The notes under the pieces are model-generated. The model worked only from the letters and a program-made list of their open reading frames with translations. It made no database searches and was not told where the DNA came from. From Bradyrhizobium sp. CB2312 (lineage in GTDB: Bacteria > Pseudomonadota > Alphaproteobacteria > Rhizobiales > Xanthobacteraceae), in contig NZ_CP121668.1 in NCBI RefSeq assembly GCF_029714425.1, positions 5,725,501 to 5,789,500 of the forward strand: 64,000 bases of DNA, given 5' to 3'. Shown one piece after another: positions 38,661-47,937 of this stretch. The translations under genes and the position numbers were made by a program. Positions within the stretch are counted from its first letter, which is position 1, and every line of letters begins with the position of its first letter.

Positions 38661-39131
38661 TTACTGCCTGAGATCCTCAAACCTGGCCAGAACCAACCGT
38701 TGTATAACAGCAAAGACCATCGCGGCCGAAACACCGAACATCAGCGCTCCATTCGTCGCCTCCAACGGTCCCAGCAAGCGCCAAGACGGAGTCAGAAGAA
38801 CATCCCCGTAGCCTAGTGTCGTGTAGTTGACCGCCGAGCAGTAGAAGGCGATCCCGAACTCTTGAAATTCTCCACCGAGGACGAGTAACGTTGCCCATAA
38901 AGCGATCTCGATCAGGTGGGCTACGAACGCGAACGATATCACCAGCGTGAGGATCGCAAGATCGATCAAGGCGTGGGCGCCTGCGTGCCCTCGTTTCCTC
39001 TCATAGCGAAAGAGGTTTACCGTCGCGACCATAGCGAGCGCATGGACTAAAATCGTGCATACGACTGCGCCTACGCCAACCACCAACGGAACGAGAATCG
39101 CAAATTGATGATGTTGCGTCATCTTTTCCAT
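38661..39131 (-). CDS. Small potassium-channel-like membrane protein
   Basis: The 156-residue protein has three hydrophobic helices (about 10-33, 50-83 and 118-145). The pore sequence CSAVNYTTLGYGDVLL between the last two carries the TxGYGD selectivity filter of ion_trans_2 potassium channels. No cytoplasmic RCK or cyclic-nucleotide domain is attached, so gating is unknown. The start at 39131 (MEKMTQHHQF) is chosen as the first methionine before the hydrophobic part; upstream in-frame starts exist up to 39203. Confidence 0.8.
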   Translation of the reverse strand: MEKMTQHHQFAILVPLVVGVGAVVCTILVHALAMVATVNLFRYERKRGHAGAHALIDLAILTLVISFAFVAHLIEIALWATLLVLGGEFQEFGIAFYCSAVNYTTLGYGDVLLTPSWRLLGPLEATNGALMFGVSAAMVFAVIQRLVLARFEDLRQ

Positions 39132-39904
39132 CGCCACGTCCTGGCCCAAGACGGGTTCACGATACGTGGGACTGGGTACGAATAGCATACGGACCGCTGT
39201 CACCCGGGCAAACGTACGGACAGTTGAGGTAGCAGATTACACGACAACCGGATCGCGCCGGCGTTGTTTGTGATCGGTGTGACGCCTCAAGGGCGATATG
39301 TTAGTGCAGTGGTCAACTCAGCGGAGGAGGACAATGAACAGTCCGCCGTCCTTGGGGGATCATAGTCGCCATTCTTCCGTGCAATGATCTTGAAGCGTCT
39401 GAGTGTTTGCATCGTCGTCCATGTTGGCCGGAGTCCTCAAAGGTGAGAAAGCCGCCTACCCGCTGCCCGTGAGTCCAACAGGACGCGAACCAGTCATCAA
39501 CCTCAAGGCTACAAAAGCGCTCGCGCCACTGTTGCAGATAAACTGCTCCTAGTCGGAATAGGCCTTGCTTTGCTGCGGCGTATGAATCCGGATGTGGCCC
39601 TGAAGCGAAGTCCGGCGTGGCTATAAAGTCGTCTGCTTATTGAGGTAGACCGCACTTAGGCCGGGCCCGCCTCGACCGCCCGTTGTGGCTAGCAGAATGG
39701 AATTTTTCCGTCGCAACGCTCGACGGAAAGCGCGGCAGATGTTCCTCCGTAGCGGCAGGTCTGACTGCCAGACATGTCCCGGCGGCCAGAGCCGTAAGCA
39801 GCAACGATCGGCGTACTGGACCCTGACACGGCATCGCCACCTCATTGAAGCGCGCATGCGACACGGCGAGGTCGGGCCAAAGTTGAGACGCAGCGCGGAC
39901 GATC
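39132..39904. other. Decayed region
   Basis: Besides the ABC_sub_bind tail described separately, only scraps are visible. On the minus strand around 39690-39870 a signal-peptide-like stretch (VRRSLLLTALAAGTCLAVRP followed by AATEEHLPRF) suggests the start of a lost exported protein, too short to name. Confidence 0.35.
39421..39552 (+). pseudogene. Second C-terminal remnant of an ABC_sub_bind protein
   Basis: MLAGVLKGEKAAYPLPVSPT is followed by REPVINLKATKALAP and a premature stop. This parallels the family ending (ILKGEKPADLPV, then FELVINLKTAKALGL). It is more diverged than the remnant at 3780-3941. Confidence 0.55.
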
Positions 39905-41140
39905 TTATCGAGATACACGGCCGCGCAGCGTAGTGACATCCGTAGGCGGGACTGCTGACGCGGCATTTCCCCAAGCATTGCGAACATAGGTCAGGACGTC
40001 CGCGATTTCTGTGTCACTGAGATTCCAGCCGAACGCCGGCATGGCGGGTGCTGTCGGGGCAGCTGAAGTGGCGGCAGCGCGACTGCCGATCAGAACGACG
40101 CGAATCAAGGATGTCGGATCAGTGGACTGGACCAAAGGCGCTAGTGCCAGGCGCGGGAACAGGTTTGGAACGCCAGCGCCGCTCGAAATGTGGCATGCCG
40201 CACAACGGACCTCATAGATTGCCTTGCCGGCCACCATGCGTGTGTCATCGTGCGCCAGCGCGATGGCCGTGTCCTCGATTCGAGGAGTACGATCCGTCAG
40301 ATAGGTGGCGATCGCGAGAAGATCAGCATCCGTCATACGCGAGGTGGAGTTCTCAACCGCCTCGGCCATCGGCCCGGACGCGATATCAAAAGAGTTGGCA
40401 CCGGTCTTGAGATAGCGGACGATGTCTTCCGCAGACCAACTACCGATGCCCGTACGGGGATCCGCGGTCAGATCGGGCGCATACCAATCCTGCAACAATG
40501 CTCCCTGCAGGGCTTCTCCGCCCCGATCGCCGCCCGTGATGTTCTTCGGTGTATGACAGGTTCCGCAATGGCCGAGGCCTTCGACCAGATAGGCCCCACG
40601 GTTCCACACATCCGACTTTGCCGGATCGGATTGAAACACGCCGGGCTTGAAATTGATCAAATCCCAGGTGGATGTTGCCGGTCGGCGGACATTGAACGGA
40701 AACCTAAGCTGATTCGGCTGAACCTCGTTGCGTACCGGCTCCAATGTGCGCAGATAGGCCCAGATGGCCGAGACGTCCTCGCGAGTGACCTTCGTGTAGG
40801 AAGGATACGGCATTGCCGGATAGAGGCGTACCCCATCCCTGCCAATCCCCTCATGCATCGCCCGCCACAAATCCGATTCGGTCCAGGCACCGATCCCCGT
40901 CGCAACATCGGGCGTAATATTTGGACCGAGCAACTTTCCGAACGGTGTCTCCAGCGCAGCGCCGCCGGCAAAGAGCTTACCACCCGGCGCAGTGTGACAG
41001 CCGACGCAATCGCCGAGCACGACCAGGTACCGGCCGCGCTCGATCTTCTCGAACGCCTGGTTGTCTTCCGCCGCGCGCGCGGCAGCCAAACCGATCGCGC
41101 AGCCCGCGAGCGCAAGAGTCATCAGATTGCGCATTCTCAT
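39905..41140 (-). CDS. Triheme cytochrome c subunit of a membrane dehydrogenase
   Basis: The 411-residue protein has a signal peptide (MRMRNLMTLALAGCAIGLAA, cut near ARAAE) and three heme-binding motifs: CVGCH (45-49), CGTCH (about 195) and CAACH (about 315). Methionine ligands are likely in the PAMPYPSYT, GPMAEAVEN and PAMPAFGWN segments. This is the cytochrome subunit of the gluconate/sorbitol/2-ketogluconate dehydrogenase type, which passes electrons from the flavoprotein to ubiquinone. It is the last gene of the three-gene operon, 24 bp after the flavoprotein. The C-terminus lacks an obvious membrane helix. Confidence 0.9.
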   Translation of the reverse strand: MRMRNLMTLALAGCAIGLAAARAAEDNQAFEKIERGRYLVVLGDCVGCHTAPGGKLFAGGAALETPFGKLLGPNITPDVATGIGAWTESDLWRAMHEGIGRDGVRLYPAMPYPSYTKVTREDVSAIWAYLRTLEPVRNEVQPNQLRFPFNVRRPATSTWDLINFKPGVFQSDPAKSDVWNRGAYLVEGLGHCGTCHTPKNITGGDRGGEALQGALLQDWYAPDLTADPRTGIGSWSAEDIVRYLKTGANSFDIASGPMAEAVENSTSRMTDADLLAIATYLTDRTPRIEDTAIALAHDDTRMVAGKAIYEVRCAACHISSGAGVPNLFPRLALAPLVQSTDPTSLIRVVLIGSRAAATSAAPTAPAMPAFGWNLSDTEIADVLTYVRNAWGNAASAVPPTDVTTLRGRVSR

Positions 41141-41164
41141 GCCAATACCTCGGGGTCCTGGCTG

Positions 41165-42931
41165 TCAAATCTGCACGAGCGGGCCGGGACTCTTCAGGTA
41201 GCGGTTTACGATTGCGTCTGCCGTCCAATAGGCTAGCGCGCCCACAGTATCCGTCGGATTATACCCGGGGTTCTGCGGGAAGGCCGTGGCACCCATGACG
41301 AACAGGTTAGGCACGTCCCAGCTCTGCAAATAGCGATTGAGGGCGCTGGTCTTGGGCTCGACGCCCATAATGGCACCGCCGCAAGTGTGCGTTGTCTGAT
41401 ATACGGTGACGTCGTAAGGACCGCGACGCGGGTGTTTCTCAAGTTGCCGCGGTCCCATCTTCTGCACGACCTCAGCCAGCCGGTCCGTCAGGTATGTCGA
41501 CATCTTGAGCTCGTTGTCGTGGAAATCGAACGTTAGGCGCATCAACTTGCGCCCGAAGCGATCCGTGTAGGTCGGATCGAGGTCGAGATGCACGTCGCGA
41601 TAACTATAGCAACTTCCATGCGTGACCGACTCATAGCTGCTCAAGTAACTTTTCGCCACAGCCTTCTTCCACTCGGCGCCCCATCTCGGCGTTGCCCGTG
41701 GCGTCCTCGCAGTCTGGATCGGTCGGCCATTGGTCTGCACCGCCCCCATGTAGCCGCCGCCGACGAAGCCATGCGGGCCGTGATCGAAATTGTCGCCGTT
41801 GAACTCGTCGATGCACATTCCGATCGACCCCGATGCGATGAAGGGATTGAAGATCTTGTCGTCGAAAAACGCGCCGACGCTGGATGTGACTTGGTAGGAA
41901 TAGTTTCGCCCGATCACGCCCTCGCCCGCGCGCGGATCATAGGGCTTGCCGATTCCCGATGTCAGCAGTAGTTGCACGTTGAACAACTGGAAGGCGCAAA
42001 GCAGCACGAGGTCGGCCGGCTGCTCCCATTCGTTGCCACTGCTGTCGACATAGGTGACGCCGCTGGCGCGTTTTCCTGATTTATCCAGGTTGATCTTCGA
42101 CACTTCGCACTGCGTGCGCGCCTCGAAGTTAGGGCGGCGGATAAGTGCCGGCAGGATCGTGGTTTGCGGACTGGCCTTCGAGTAGTTGCCGCAGCCGAAC
42201 CATTCGCAGAAGCCGCAATAGGTACAAGGGCCTATCGTGACGCCAAGCGGGTTCGTATATGGCTGTGAGAGATTCCCCGAAGGTTGCGGGAAGGGCTTGT
42301 AGCCCATTCCCTGAGCGGCCTGTGCGAACAGCGTCGGGCCGTATGGCTGCTTCTGCGGCGGCGTCGGATATTCGCGGGAGCGGGCTCCCTCGAAAGGATT
42401 TCCACCTGCCTGTATCAGTCCCCTTATGTTTCCGGCTTTACCCGAGGTGCCACACAGATACTCAAACTTGTCGTAGTGGGGCTCGAGGTCATCATATGTA
42501 ATCCCCCAGTCCTGGATCGTCATGTCCTCGGGCAGGAATTTTTCGCCATAGCGCCCCACAAGATGCGTTCTCAGCTCGAAGTCGCTGGGCAGGAAGCGCC
42601 ACGTCTCGGCATTCCAATGCACGCCGCCGCCGCCAACGCCATTGGGCGGCATGAAGGATCCCCAGCTGCGGATCGGCAGCGCCGTCTGACTAGCGTTGTT
42701 ACGGAAAGTCATCGTCAGCTGTTCCGGCCGGAGGAATAGATCATGGCGGATGCGGTAACGCAGCTCATCTTGCGCATAGGCCGGCGGGAAATCGGTCGCC
42801 GTATCGCGCCACGGTCCGCGTTCGATCGCCACCACGTTTAATCCGGCACCAGTCAGCTCATGCGCCAATATGGAGCCAGTCCAGCCCAGCCCCACGATCA
42901 CCACATCAGTTGCTGGCAATTTGCGCGTCAT
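41165..42931 (-). CDS. GMC-type FAD dehydrogenase, large subunit
   Basis: The 588-residue protein starts with the Rossmann motif VIVGLGWTGSILAHELTGAG and a basic ERG at the end of strand 2. It has the GMC region WGSFMPPNGVGGGGVHWNAE (residues about 90-110) and a C-terminal half with the catalytic histidine in HTCGGAIMG. The NPGYNPTDTVGALAYWTADA end is typical. CTYCGFCEWFGCG contains a cysteine cluster seen in the gluconate 2-dehydrogenase flavoproteins, where it may bind an iron-sulfur cluster. Without its own signal it would be exported with the small subunit. Substrate (gluconate, 2-ketogluconate, sorbitol or other) is undetermined. Confidence 0.92.
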   Translation of the reverse strand: MTRKLPATDVVIVGLGWTGSILAHELTGAGLNVVAIERGPWRDTATDFPPAYAQDELRYRIRHDLFLRPEQLTMTFRNNASQTALPIRSWGSFMPPNGVGGGGVHWNAETWRFLPSDFELRTHLVGRYGEKFLPEDMTIQDWGITYDDLEPHYDKFEYLCGTSGKAGNIRGLIQAGGNPFEGARSREYPTPPQKQPYGPTLFAQAAQGMGYKPFPQPSGNLSQPYTNPLGVTIGPCTYCGFCEWFGCGNYSKASPQTTILPALIRRPNFEARTQCEVSKINLDKSGKRASGVTYVDSSGNEWEQPADLVLLCAFQLFNVQLLLTSGIGKPYDPRAGEGVIGRNYSYQVTSSVGAFFDDKIFNPFIASGSIGMCIDEFNGDNFDHGPHGFVGGGYMGAVQTNGRPIQTARTPRATPRWGAEWKKAVAKSYLSSYESVTHGSCYSYRDVHLDLDPTYTDRFGRKLMRLTFDFHDNELKMSTYLTDRLAEVVQKMGPRQLEKHPRRGPYDVTVYQTTHTCGGAIMGVEPKTSALNRYLQSWDVPNLFVMGATAFPQNPGYNPTDTVGALAYWTADAIVNRYLKSPGPLVQI

Positions 42932-42972
42932 CTTCCCGACACTCCGGACGAGACTTATTGCGCCTTTGGCCC

Positions 42973-43791
42973 CTATTCGCGTCGGCCAGCAATGCCGACG
43001 GGTGGCAGCGGATAGCGCTCGTTGTGCCGCTCAACCCAGTCGCGGTAATCATAGCGCGCGCCGGGAAATCCGACCATCTTCCAGCCGACCATGTCGCGGT
43101 TGCCGCCGTAAACTGGGTCAGCGAAGAACCCCTCCCGCGTGTTCTGCAGTAGATACTCGAAGAACGCGCGACCGCTCGTTCCTTCCAGTTGCACCTCGTC
43201 TTTCTCCAACCCGGAGAGAACCTTGTCCTTCTCATCGTCCGAAATCTGGGCGAAGGGCTTTCCCGCGTAGGCGGCGCGGCAATATTTGTCCAATGCGGCC
43301 AAAGCCTGGCGATAGCGAGCTGCCGGGGTCAACGGCGACTGATCTCCCTGCTCGGGCGTTCCGTCGGCGAAGGGCCCGTGCATGTAGAGCCCCTCGGCGC
43401 TGCCATAAGATCCCGCAAGTTGTCGGTCGATAAAGACCGCACAGCCGGCATCCTTGCCCCCCGGCGTCTGAGGGTCCGGCGGAATCAGCCGATCGACGAG
43501 CGCTTCGACGACAGCTCCTTCCTCCGGAGTGAAATACACCCATGGTCCAGGGTGTATCGTTGTTGGCGGAGTGCCGGCACTTGGTGGCCACGGCAAACCG
43601 TCCTTGACGACTAACGCCTGGGCGGAGGTCGCCGAGAACACCAAAGTCATGGCGGTACTTACGAGGAATTGGCGGCGGCGCATGCCGAAATCAGAGCGCG
43701 ATGAGCCGGGTATTCCCTCCCCGGTACTATGAGCACCAGGGGCAATCTTCCCGATCGCATTGGCGCTGAGCCGGATTTCTTTCGCGACCAT
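42973..43791 (-). CDS. Gluconate 2-dehydrogenase subunit 3-like small subunit
   Basis: The 272-residue protein contains a twin-arginine signal (FGMRRRQFLVSTAMTLVFSA). The subunit-3 fold follows, with VYFTPEEGAVVEALVDRLIP and PDPQTPGGKDAGCAVFIDRQ, and later NTREGFFADPVYGGNRDMVG and WKMVGFPGARYDYRDWV. The start at 43791 is supported by AGGGGAG 5 bp before the ATG, although it puts about 36 residues ahead of the Tat motif; a start at 43683 directly before it is also possible. It likely carries the flavoprotein through the Tat pathway. It is the first gene of the operon. Confidence 0.88.
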   Translation of the reverse strand: MVAKEIRLSANAIGKIAPGAHSTGEGIPGSSRSDFGMRRRQFLVSTAMTLVFSATSAQALVVKDGLPWPPSAGTPPTTIHPGPWVYFTPEEGAVVEALVDRLIPPDPQTPGGKDAGCAVFIDRQLAGSYGSAEGLYMHGPFADGTPEQGDQSPLTPAARYRQALAALDKYCRAAYAGKPFAQISDDEKDKVLSGLEKDEVQLEGTSGRAFFEYLLQNTREGFFADPVYGGNRDMVGWKMVGFPGARYDYRDWVERHNERYPLPPVGIAGRRE

Positions 43792-43854
43792 GGTGCTCCC
43801 CTGGATCGTGAACACGAAATTCCAAGGTGGCGATGCGTCAACCGAAAAAAGCAT

Positions 43855-44506
43855 AGCACAGTCTCAATGGTTCTCAAGTGCCTGCGTCAAGGTCAGTAAT
43901 CTAAATCCGTGTTGTCAGATCGCGAGTGCCGAACGAAGTGGAGGAGGCACTGCGACGGGAGTTGATCGGCGTGCCTGTCGTCGTCGAAACGGTTTTCGCT
44001 ATCGACAGAGATCGCCGGCATCGCAACGGTTGAAAGGTCGAGCAGTCGCGGGCCTACGCATCGGCGGTGAGGTGGCTGCGTGAGGGGCATGTCGCCAAAC
44101 GTTTTGGCGTCGAAAAGCCCACTCGGGATTGCATTCGTACTTTGCGCGATGGTCAATTGAGTTCTCAGCCGAATACAACGAAGCGAAGCAGTGACAAGCC
44201 TCAGTGGACCCATCGTTACACAGCAGTAAGCTACGAACCCTGAGATGATCATTTCTAAAACCGCCACAAGTTCGGTTTCACCGTGCTGCAGCCGCAGCTC
44301 GGCCGCGCCGACTTAGGCAATCGAATGAGGCGCAATCCGCTGCAATGCATGAGTCCGGAAGTGGCCCATAGCGTCGATTTCGGAGTGTCCGCTCGTTGGT
44401 CGCTATTGGGGTAGAAGCGGACGTTTGAGAAATCCCCATCCGACAGATTTTATGATTCCACGTCTAAGTGCGGCTATCCTCTAGATCGGCAGGCGAGCCG
44501 TCCCCT
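43855..44506. other. Region without recognisable gene
   Basis: Nothing could be assigned on either strand apart from a diverged copy of the dispersed repeat at 44354-44420. The start of the region presumably contains the dehydrogenase promoter. Confidence 0.4.
44354..44420. repeat. Dispersed hairpin repeat, diverged copy F
   Basis: GGAAGTGGCCCATAGCGTCG, then GGAGTGTCCGCTCGTTGG, then AGAAGCGGACGTTTGA keep the order of the repeat. The arms TCCGCT and AGCGGA can still pair. Confidence 0.5.
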
Positions 44507-45130
44507 TCATTGCTCGATCACGCGCTGCACCACGCTGGTGCCGACGCCGACCGTGCGGCCAATCTTGAGGATGCCCATACCTTCCGCCCTGAGCTCGCGA
44601 ATGCGGGCCTCCACCGATGCCTTGACTGGACGCCGGCCTAGCTTGGTTCCTTTCGCCCTGGCCCGCGCAAGCCCGGCATTGACTCGCTCACGGATCATGC
44701 CGCGCTCGAATTCGGCGAATACGCCGAGCATCTGAAACATCGCGCGGCCCGAGGGAGTGCTGGTATCGAGCGCCTGCTGGTGCAGGTAGAGATCGCATTT
44801 CAGCGCATGCAGCTCAGTCAGGAAGCCGACAAGATCTTGCAGGCTGCGGCCGAGGCGATCAACAGACCAGGTCGCGATCATGTTGACCTTGCGCGCTGTG
44901 GCGTCTTTCAGCAGCTGATCAAACCCGGGTCGCTTGTCGCGGCCCTTGGCACCACTGATGCCGGCATCCTCGTAGACACCGACAACTTCCCACCTGGACC
45001 GTGCGGCGACGGCCTCCAACTCACGGCGCTGGTTCTCCGCGGGTTTTGAGCCAGGAAGAACACCAGTTTTCCGTATACGGCTGCCGTGACCTTGGCTCCC
45101 GTATCTCCTGCCGCGCTGCGGACGAATTTC
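44507..45130 (-). pseudogene. Serine recombinase (resolvase/invertase) lacking its catalytic start
   Basis: The frame carries ENQRRELEAVAARSRWEVVG, YEDAGISGAKGRDKRPGFDQ and LLKDATARKVNMIATWSVDR, with the conserved arginine of VDRLGRS. FQMLGVFAEFERGMIRERVN and a C-terminal HTH (EGMGILKIGRTVGVGTSVVQ) follow. The N-terminal strand that should read like AVYARVS with the nucleophilic serine is missing. The preceding sequence reads VTAAVYGKLVFFL in another frame, so an indel removed the active site. It cannot cut DNA as it stands. Confidence 0.82.
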
Positions 45131-45166
45131 GACGTGTTCAGCGCGCCTAGAACGCAGGCTATCCAC

Positions 45167-46507
45167 TCAACGGGCCGGGGCCCGCGCCGGCCTACCCGGC
45201 GCAGCGCCCGCGATCTCCATTTGCGGATTGACCTTGAACGTCAGGGCTACAAGGCTTCCAACCAAGGCGCAGCAACCCAAAGCTAGCAGCCCGGCCGTGA
45301 AGTTGCCGGTGGCGTCTTTGAGGTAGCCCATCACGTAGGGTCCAGCAAACCCGGACAGATTGCCGAGCGCATTGATGCCGGCGATCCCTGCCGCGGCCGA
45401 AGCGCCCGTCAGGAATGCGCTCGGTATCGGCCACAGCAGAGGGGGCGTCGCGGAAACTCCGATCTGACTCAGGCAGAGGAAGCCAAGCACGAGCACCGGG
45501 GCGGAGACCAAGCCCGCGCCCGCGAGACCGACCGCCGCAAGGAGCATGGCGAAGCAAACATGCTCCCGACGCTTCAAGGTGCGATCGGAGTTACGGCCCA
45601 GGAGGACCATCCCGACTGCGCCAAACAAGAAGGGCACGGCGGAGAGCAAACCCGTCTCAAAGTTGCTCACGCCGAAGTTCTTGATGATCGTCGGTAGGAA
45701 GAACGCCACACCATAGCTCGCCGCGTTCAGACAGAAGTAGACGAATGCGCAGGCCAGGACGCGGAGATCGGTGAGCGCCTTGAGGATGCCGACGTGCTCG
45801 ACCGCCACCTTGTGCTGCCTCTCGGCCTCCAGTCGTCCTTCGAGCCAGCCCCTCTCGTCGTTGGCGAGCCACGTTGCGATGGCCGGCCGGTCCGTCAGGT
45901 AAAAGATGACCGCCAAGGCCATTATGATCGACGGCAACGCTTCGAGGATGAAAAGCCACTGCCAGCCATCGAGTCCCCCGCCGGAGATGTTTAGCAGAGC
46001 CCCGGAAATCGGGCCTCCCGCAATCGACGAGAACGGGATAGCCAGCATGAACAGCGAGACGACCCGCGCGCGGTAGACCGACGGGAACCACAGAGTCAGA
46101 TAGAAGATGATCCCGGGGAAGAAACCCGCCTCGGCGAGACCGAGCAGGAAACGGAGGATGTAGAAAACCCACTCGGTCGAAATCCCGGTGGCCGTCGAGA
46201 TCGAGGGGATGAAGGCGAACAGAGCAGAGATGACGCCCCAGCTGAACATGATGCGGGCGATCCAGAGCCGAGCGCCGAACCTATCCAACGCAAGGTTGGA
46301 TGGCACCTCGAACATGAAGTAGGAGATGAAGAATAGGCCCGCGCCCAAGCCGTATGCCGCCTCCGACAGGCCGAGCGCCGAGTTCATCTGTAGTTTGGCG
46401 AAACCGACGTTCACCCGGTCGAGGTAGGCGACGAAGTAGCAGCAGAAGAGGAAGGGCAATAACCGCCACATCACCTTGCGGATAGTCCTTGCTTCGATGT
46501 CGCCCAT
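45167..46507 (-). CDS. MFS transporter, anion:cation symporter (ACS) type
   Basis: The 446-residue protein has 12 predicted helices. The start LPFLFCCYFVAYLDRVNVGF then AKLQMNSALGLSEAAYG is the signature of the ACS family (4-hydroxyphenylacetate, phthalate, tartrate or glucarate importers). SNLALDRFGARLWIARIM is the loop 2-3 motif, and GLAEAGFFPGIIFYLTLWFP is the helix 5 motif. It is a single gene with no catabolic genes beside it, so the carboxylate substrate is unknown. The stop is followed at once by the relic recombinase. Confidence 0.9.
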   Translation of the reverse strand: MGDIEARTIRKVMWRLLPFLFCCYFVAYLDRVNVGFAKLQMNSALGLSEAAYGLGAGLFFISYFMFEVPSNLALDRFGARLWIARIMFSWGVISALFAFIPSISTATGISTEWVFYILRFLLGLAEAGFFPGIIFYLTLWFPSVYRARVVSLFMLAIPFSSIAGGPISGALLNISGGGLDGWQWLFILEALPSIIMALAVIFYLTDRPAIATWLANDERGWLEGRLEAERQHKVAVEHVGILKALTDLRVLACAFVYFCLNAASYGVAFFLPTIIKNFGVSNFETGLLSAVPFLFGAVGMVLLGRNSDRTLKRREHVCFAMLLAAVGLAGAGLVSAPVLVLGFLCLSQIGVSATPPLLWPIPSAFLTGASAAAGIAGINALGNLSGFAGPYVMGYLKDATGNFTAGLLALGCCALVGSLVALTFKVNPQMEIAGAAPGRPARAPAR

Positions 46508-47091
46508 GGCACCGTTACCTCCCCTGCCCTTGACCAGCGGTGGGGTGAACTTAAGCGGCTTATCGGATCACCTGTGCTTGCGATATCGCCCGAGCCGCCG
46601 CTCGACCTTCTTGCAGCTGTTGCCGACCATCTTTGATGGCCTTCTTGACCGCCGTCCAAGCTACCAACGCGAAGATACGCACGTCAGTTCCGGACAGGAA
46701 CGCTAGCAGGACAATTGCCTCGCAAACCGCCCTCTATTTGAAACTCGTGCGCATGCTTCTCAATCGAGGCAGCCTTGACGTCAACACGGTGCCGCGACCG
46801 AAACCGTAGGTTGATGGCGCAGAACCAGATCTCATGCTGGACGCAGCGCTGGCGTCATCTTGATGCAACTTCTGCCGTTTGCTGACTCGCAAGCGTTGCA
46901 GACCTTGGTCGAGTTCGAGATCGGCCTTTACAAATTCGCCTAGGACTTGACGATGGTCGGCGCACCACGCACCTGAATGGTCAGCAAGGACGCGCAATCG
47001 AGCCGGCACTTTGAGTTTACCTCTCCGATCGCCAAGCAGGAGGTTCCGATTGGATCCACGAGCCAAATACGACGGCTCGCGGTCCGCAAGA
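46508..47091. other. Decayed region upstream of the MFS gene
   Basis: No gene recognised; it includes the upstream region of the ACS transporter. Towards 47090 it runs into the DNA-ligase relic. Confidence 0.35.
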
Positions 47092-47240
47092 TCGCCAGAG
47101 CCGGTTCGTGGTTGACGATGAAGCCGTCGTACACGGCGTCTCCGAACGCGCTGCACTCGTAGGTGGACGATGAAGTCCAGCTCTACGCCTTCGACTCTGC
47201 GGCCTTCGGCGGCGACGACCTAAGCTGGCTGCCGCTGCAC
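47092..47240 (+). pseudogene. DNA ligase relic, second fragment
   Basis: One frame reads QDRQSRFVVDDEAVVHGV and, after a shift, another reads VDDEVQLYAFDSAAFGGDDL followed by SWLPLHLR. These correspond to KNRQKQFVIDGEAVVL and DDEVQLYAFDILAEDGDDYR in the relic at 183-805. Only about 50 codons remain. The ~105 bp repeat follows 115 bp later, as it does after the first relic. Confidence 0.7.
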
Positions 47241-47354
47241 CTGCGATACCAGACACTGCTGCCGCTATCATGCCTAGCTGGCTACCGTGGCCTTCTGCAC
47301 GATCACGTCGCGCAGCGTCGTAGGATGACACAATGTCAGTGCAATACCCGACGG

Positions 47355-47458
47355 GTGTGGAGGAGCGGATATCCGCTGATCTTGATGATGTGGGATGTAC
47401 CGCCGCTAAGTCTGCTTTGCTCCAAGATCGGTAACGATGGCCACGTCGCCTTTTGACC
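47355..47458. repeat. ~105 bp repeat, copy 2 (partner at 942-1046)
   Basis: Nearly identical to 942-1046, from GTGTGGAGGAGCGGATATCC to CACGTCGCCTTTTGACC. It is broken after TTTTGACC by MITE copy A; GACC recurs after the MITE and is followed by CAAAGCGGACATG, the probable original continuation. Confidence 0.85.
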
Positions 47459-47678
47459 GATTCTGTTGAAAAGGGCCTTTGTCGTGAGCATGCCCATTTT
47501 CTGAGGACATCTGAAGCGTTTGACGTAGCAGGACGTGGGGGACCAGCGTCAACATAGTCAGGACCGCTCGGTGATCTTCCTAGCTTTACTACGATAGCTT
47601 TTCTTGCCGGCGCTCGCTCTGAGTTGATTTCAGCGAGATTTTCGCCGTGGCGTTACTTTCGACTTTTTCAACAGAATC
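47459..47678. mobile_element. MITE-like element, copy A (220 bp), with GACC duplications
   Basis: The ends GATTCTGTTGAAAA and TTTTCAACAGAATC are perfect 14 bp inverted repeats. GACC flanks both sides (47455-47458 and 47679-47682). The interior has no gene. It is related to the copy at 32131-32348, mainly at the ends. A full-length parent with a transposase is not in the window. Confidence 0.78.
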
Positions 47679-47863
47679 GACCCAAAGCGGACATGTCGCA
47701 CTCGTCGCCGGGCTATCGGTTGCTCGCGTGATCAGCAAGATCATCGCCCCCCGAGCTGCACGTTCGTTCGGGCAACCTGGCGTGCGGATTGGGAATATCT
47801 TGTGTCGCATTGGGTTTTCGCTAACACTCCAGAGAGCTGATACCGCCGCGAAGAGCGAACAAG

Positions 47864-47884
47864 CGAGGCGGCCCTCGTTTTTTT
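47864..47884 (+). terminator. Rho-independent terminator-like hairpin
   Basis: CGAGG CGGC CCTCG is followed by seven T. It lies 54 bp upstream of the peroxidase start, so it either ends an unseen upstream transcript or acts as a leader attenuator of the peroxidase gene. Confidence 0.6.
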
Positions 47885-47937
47885 GCGAACGCGGATTCGC
47901 GTTGCGTGGATTGTCTCACGATTCAAAGAGGGATCGG

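Noticed and set aside
40190..41236. 348-codon plus-strand frame opposite the cytochrome c gene
   Set aside because: The minus strand has three CxxCH motifs and a signal peptide; the plus frame is its shadow.
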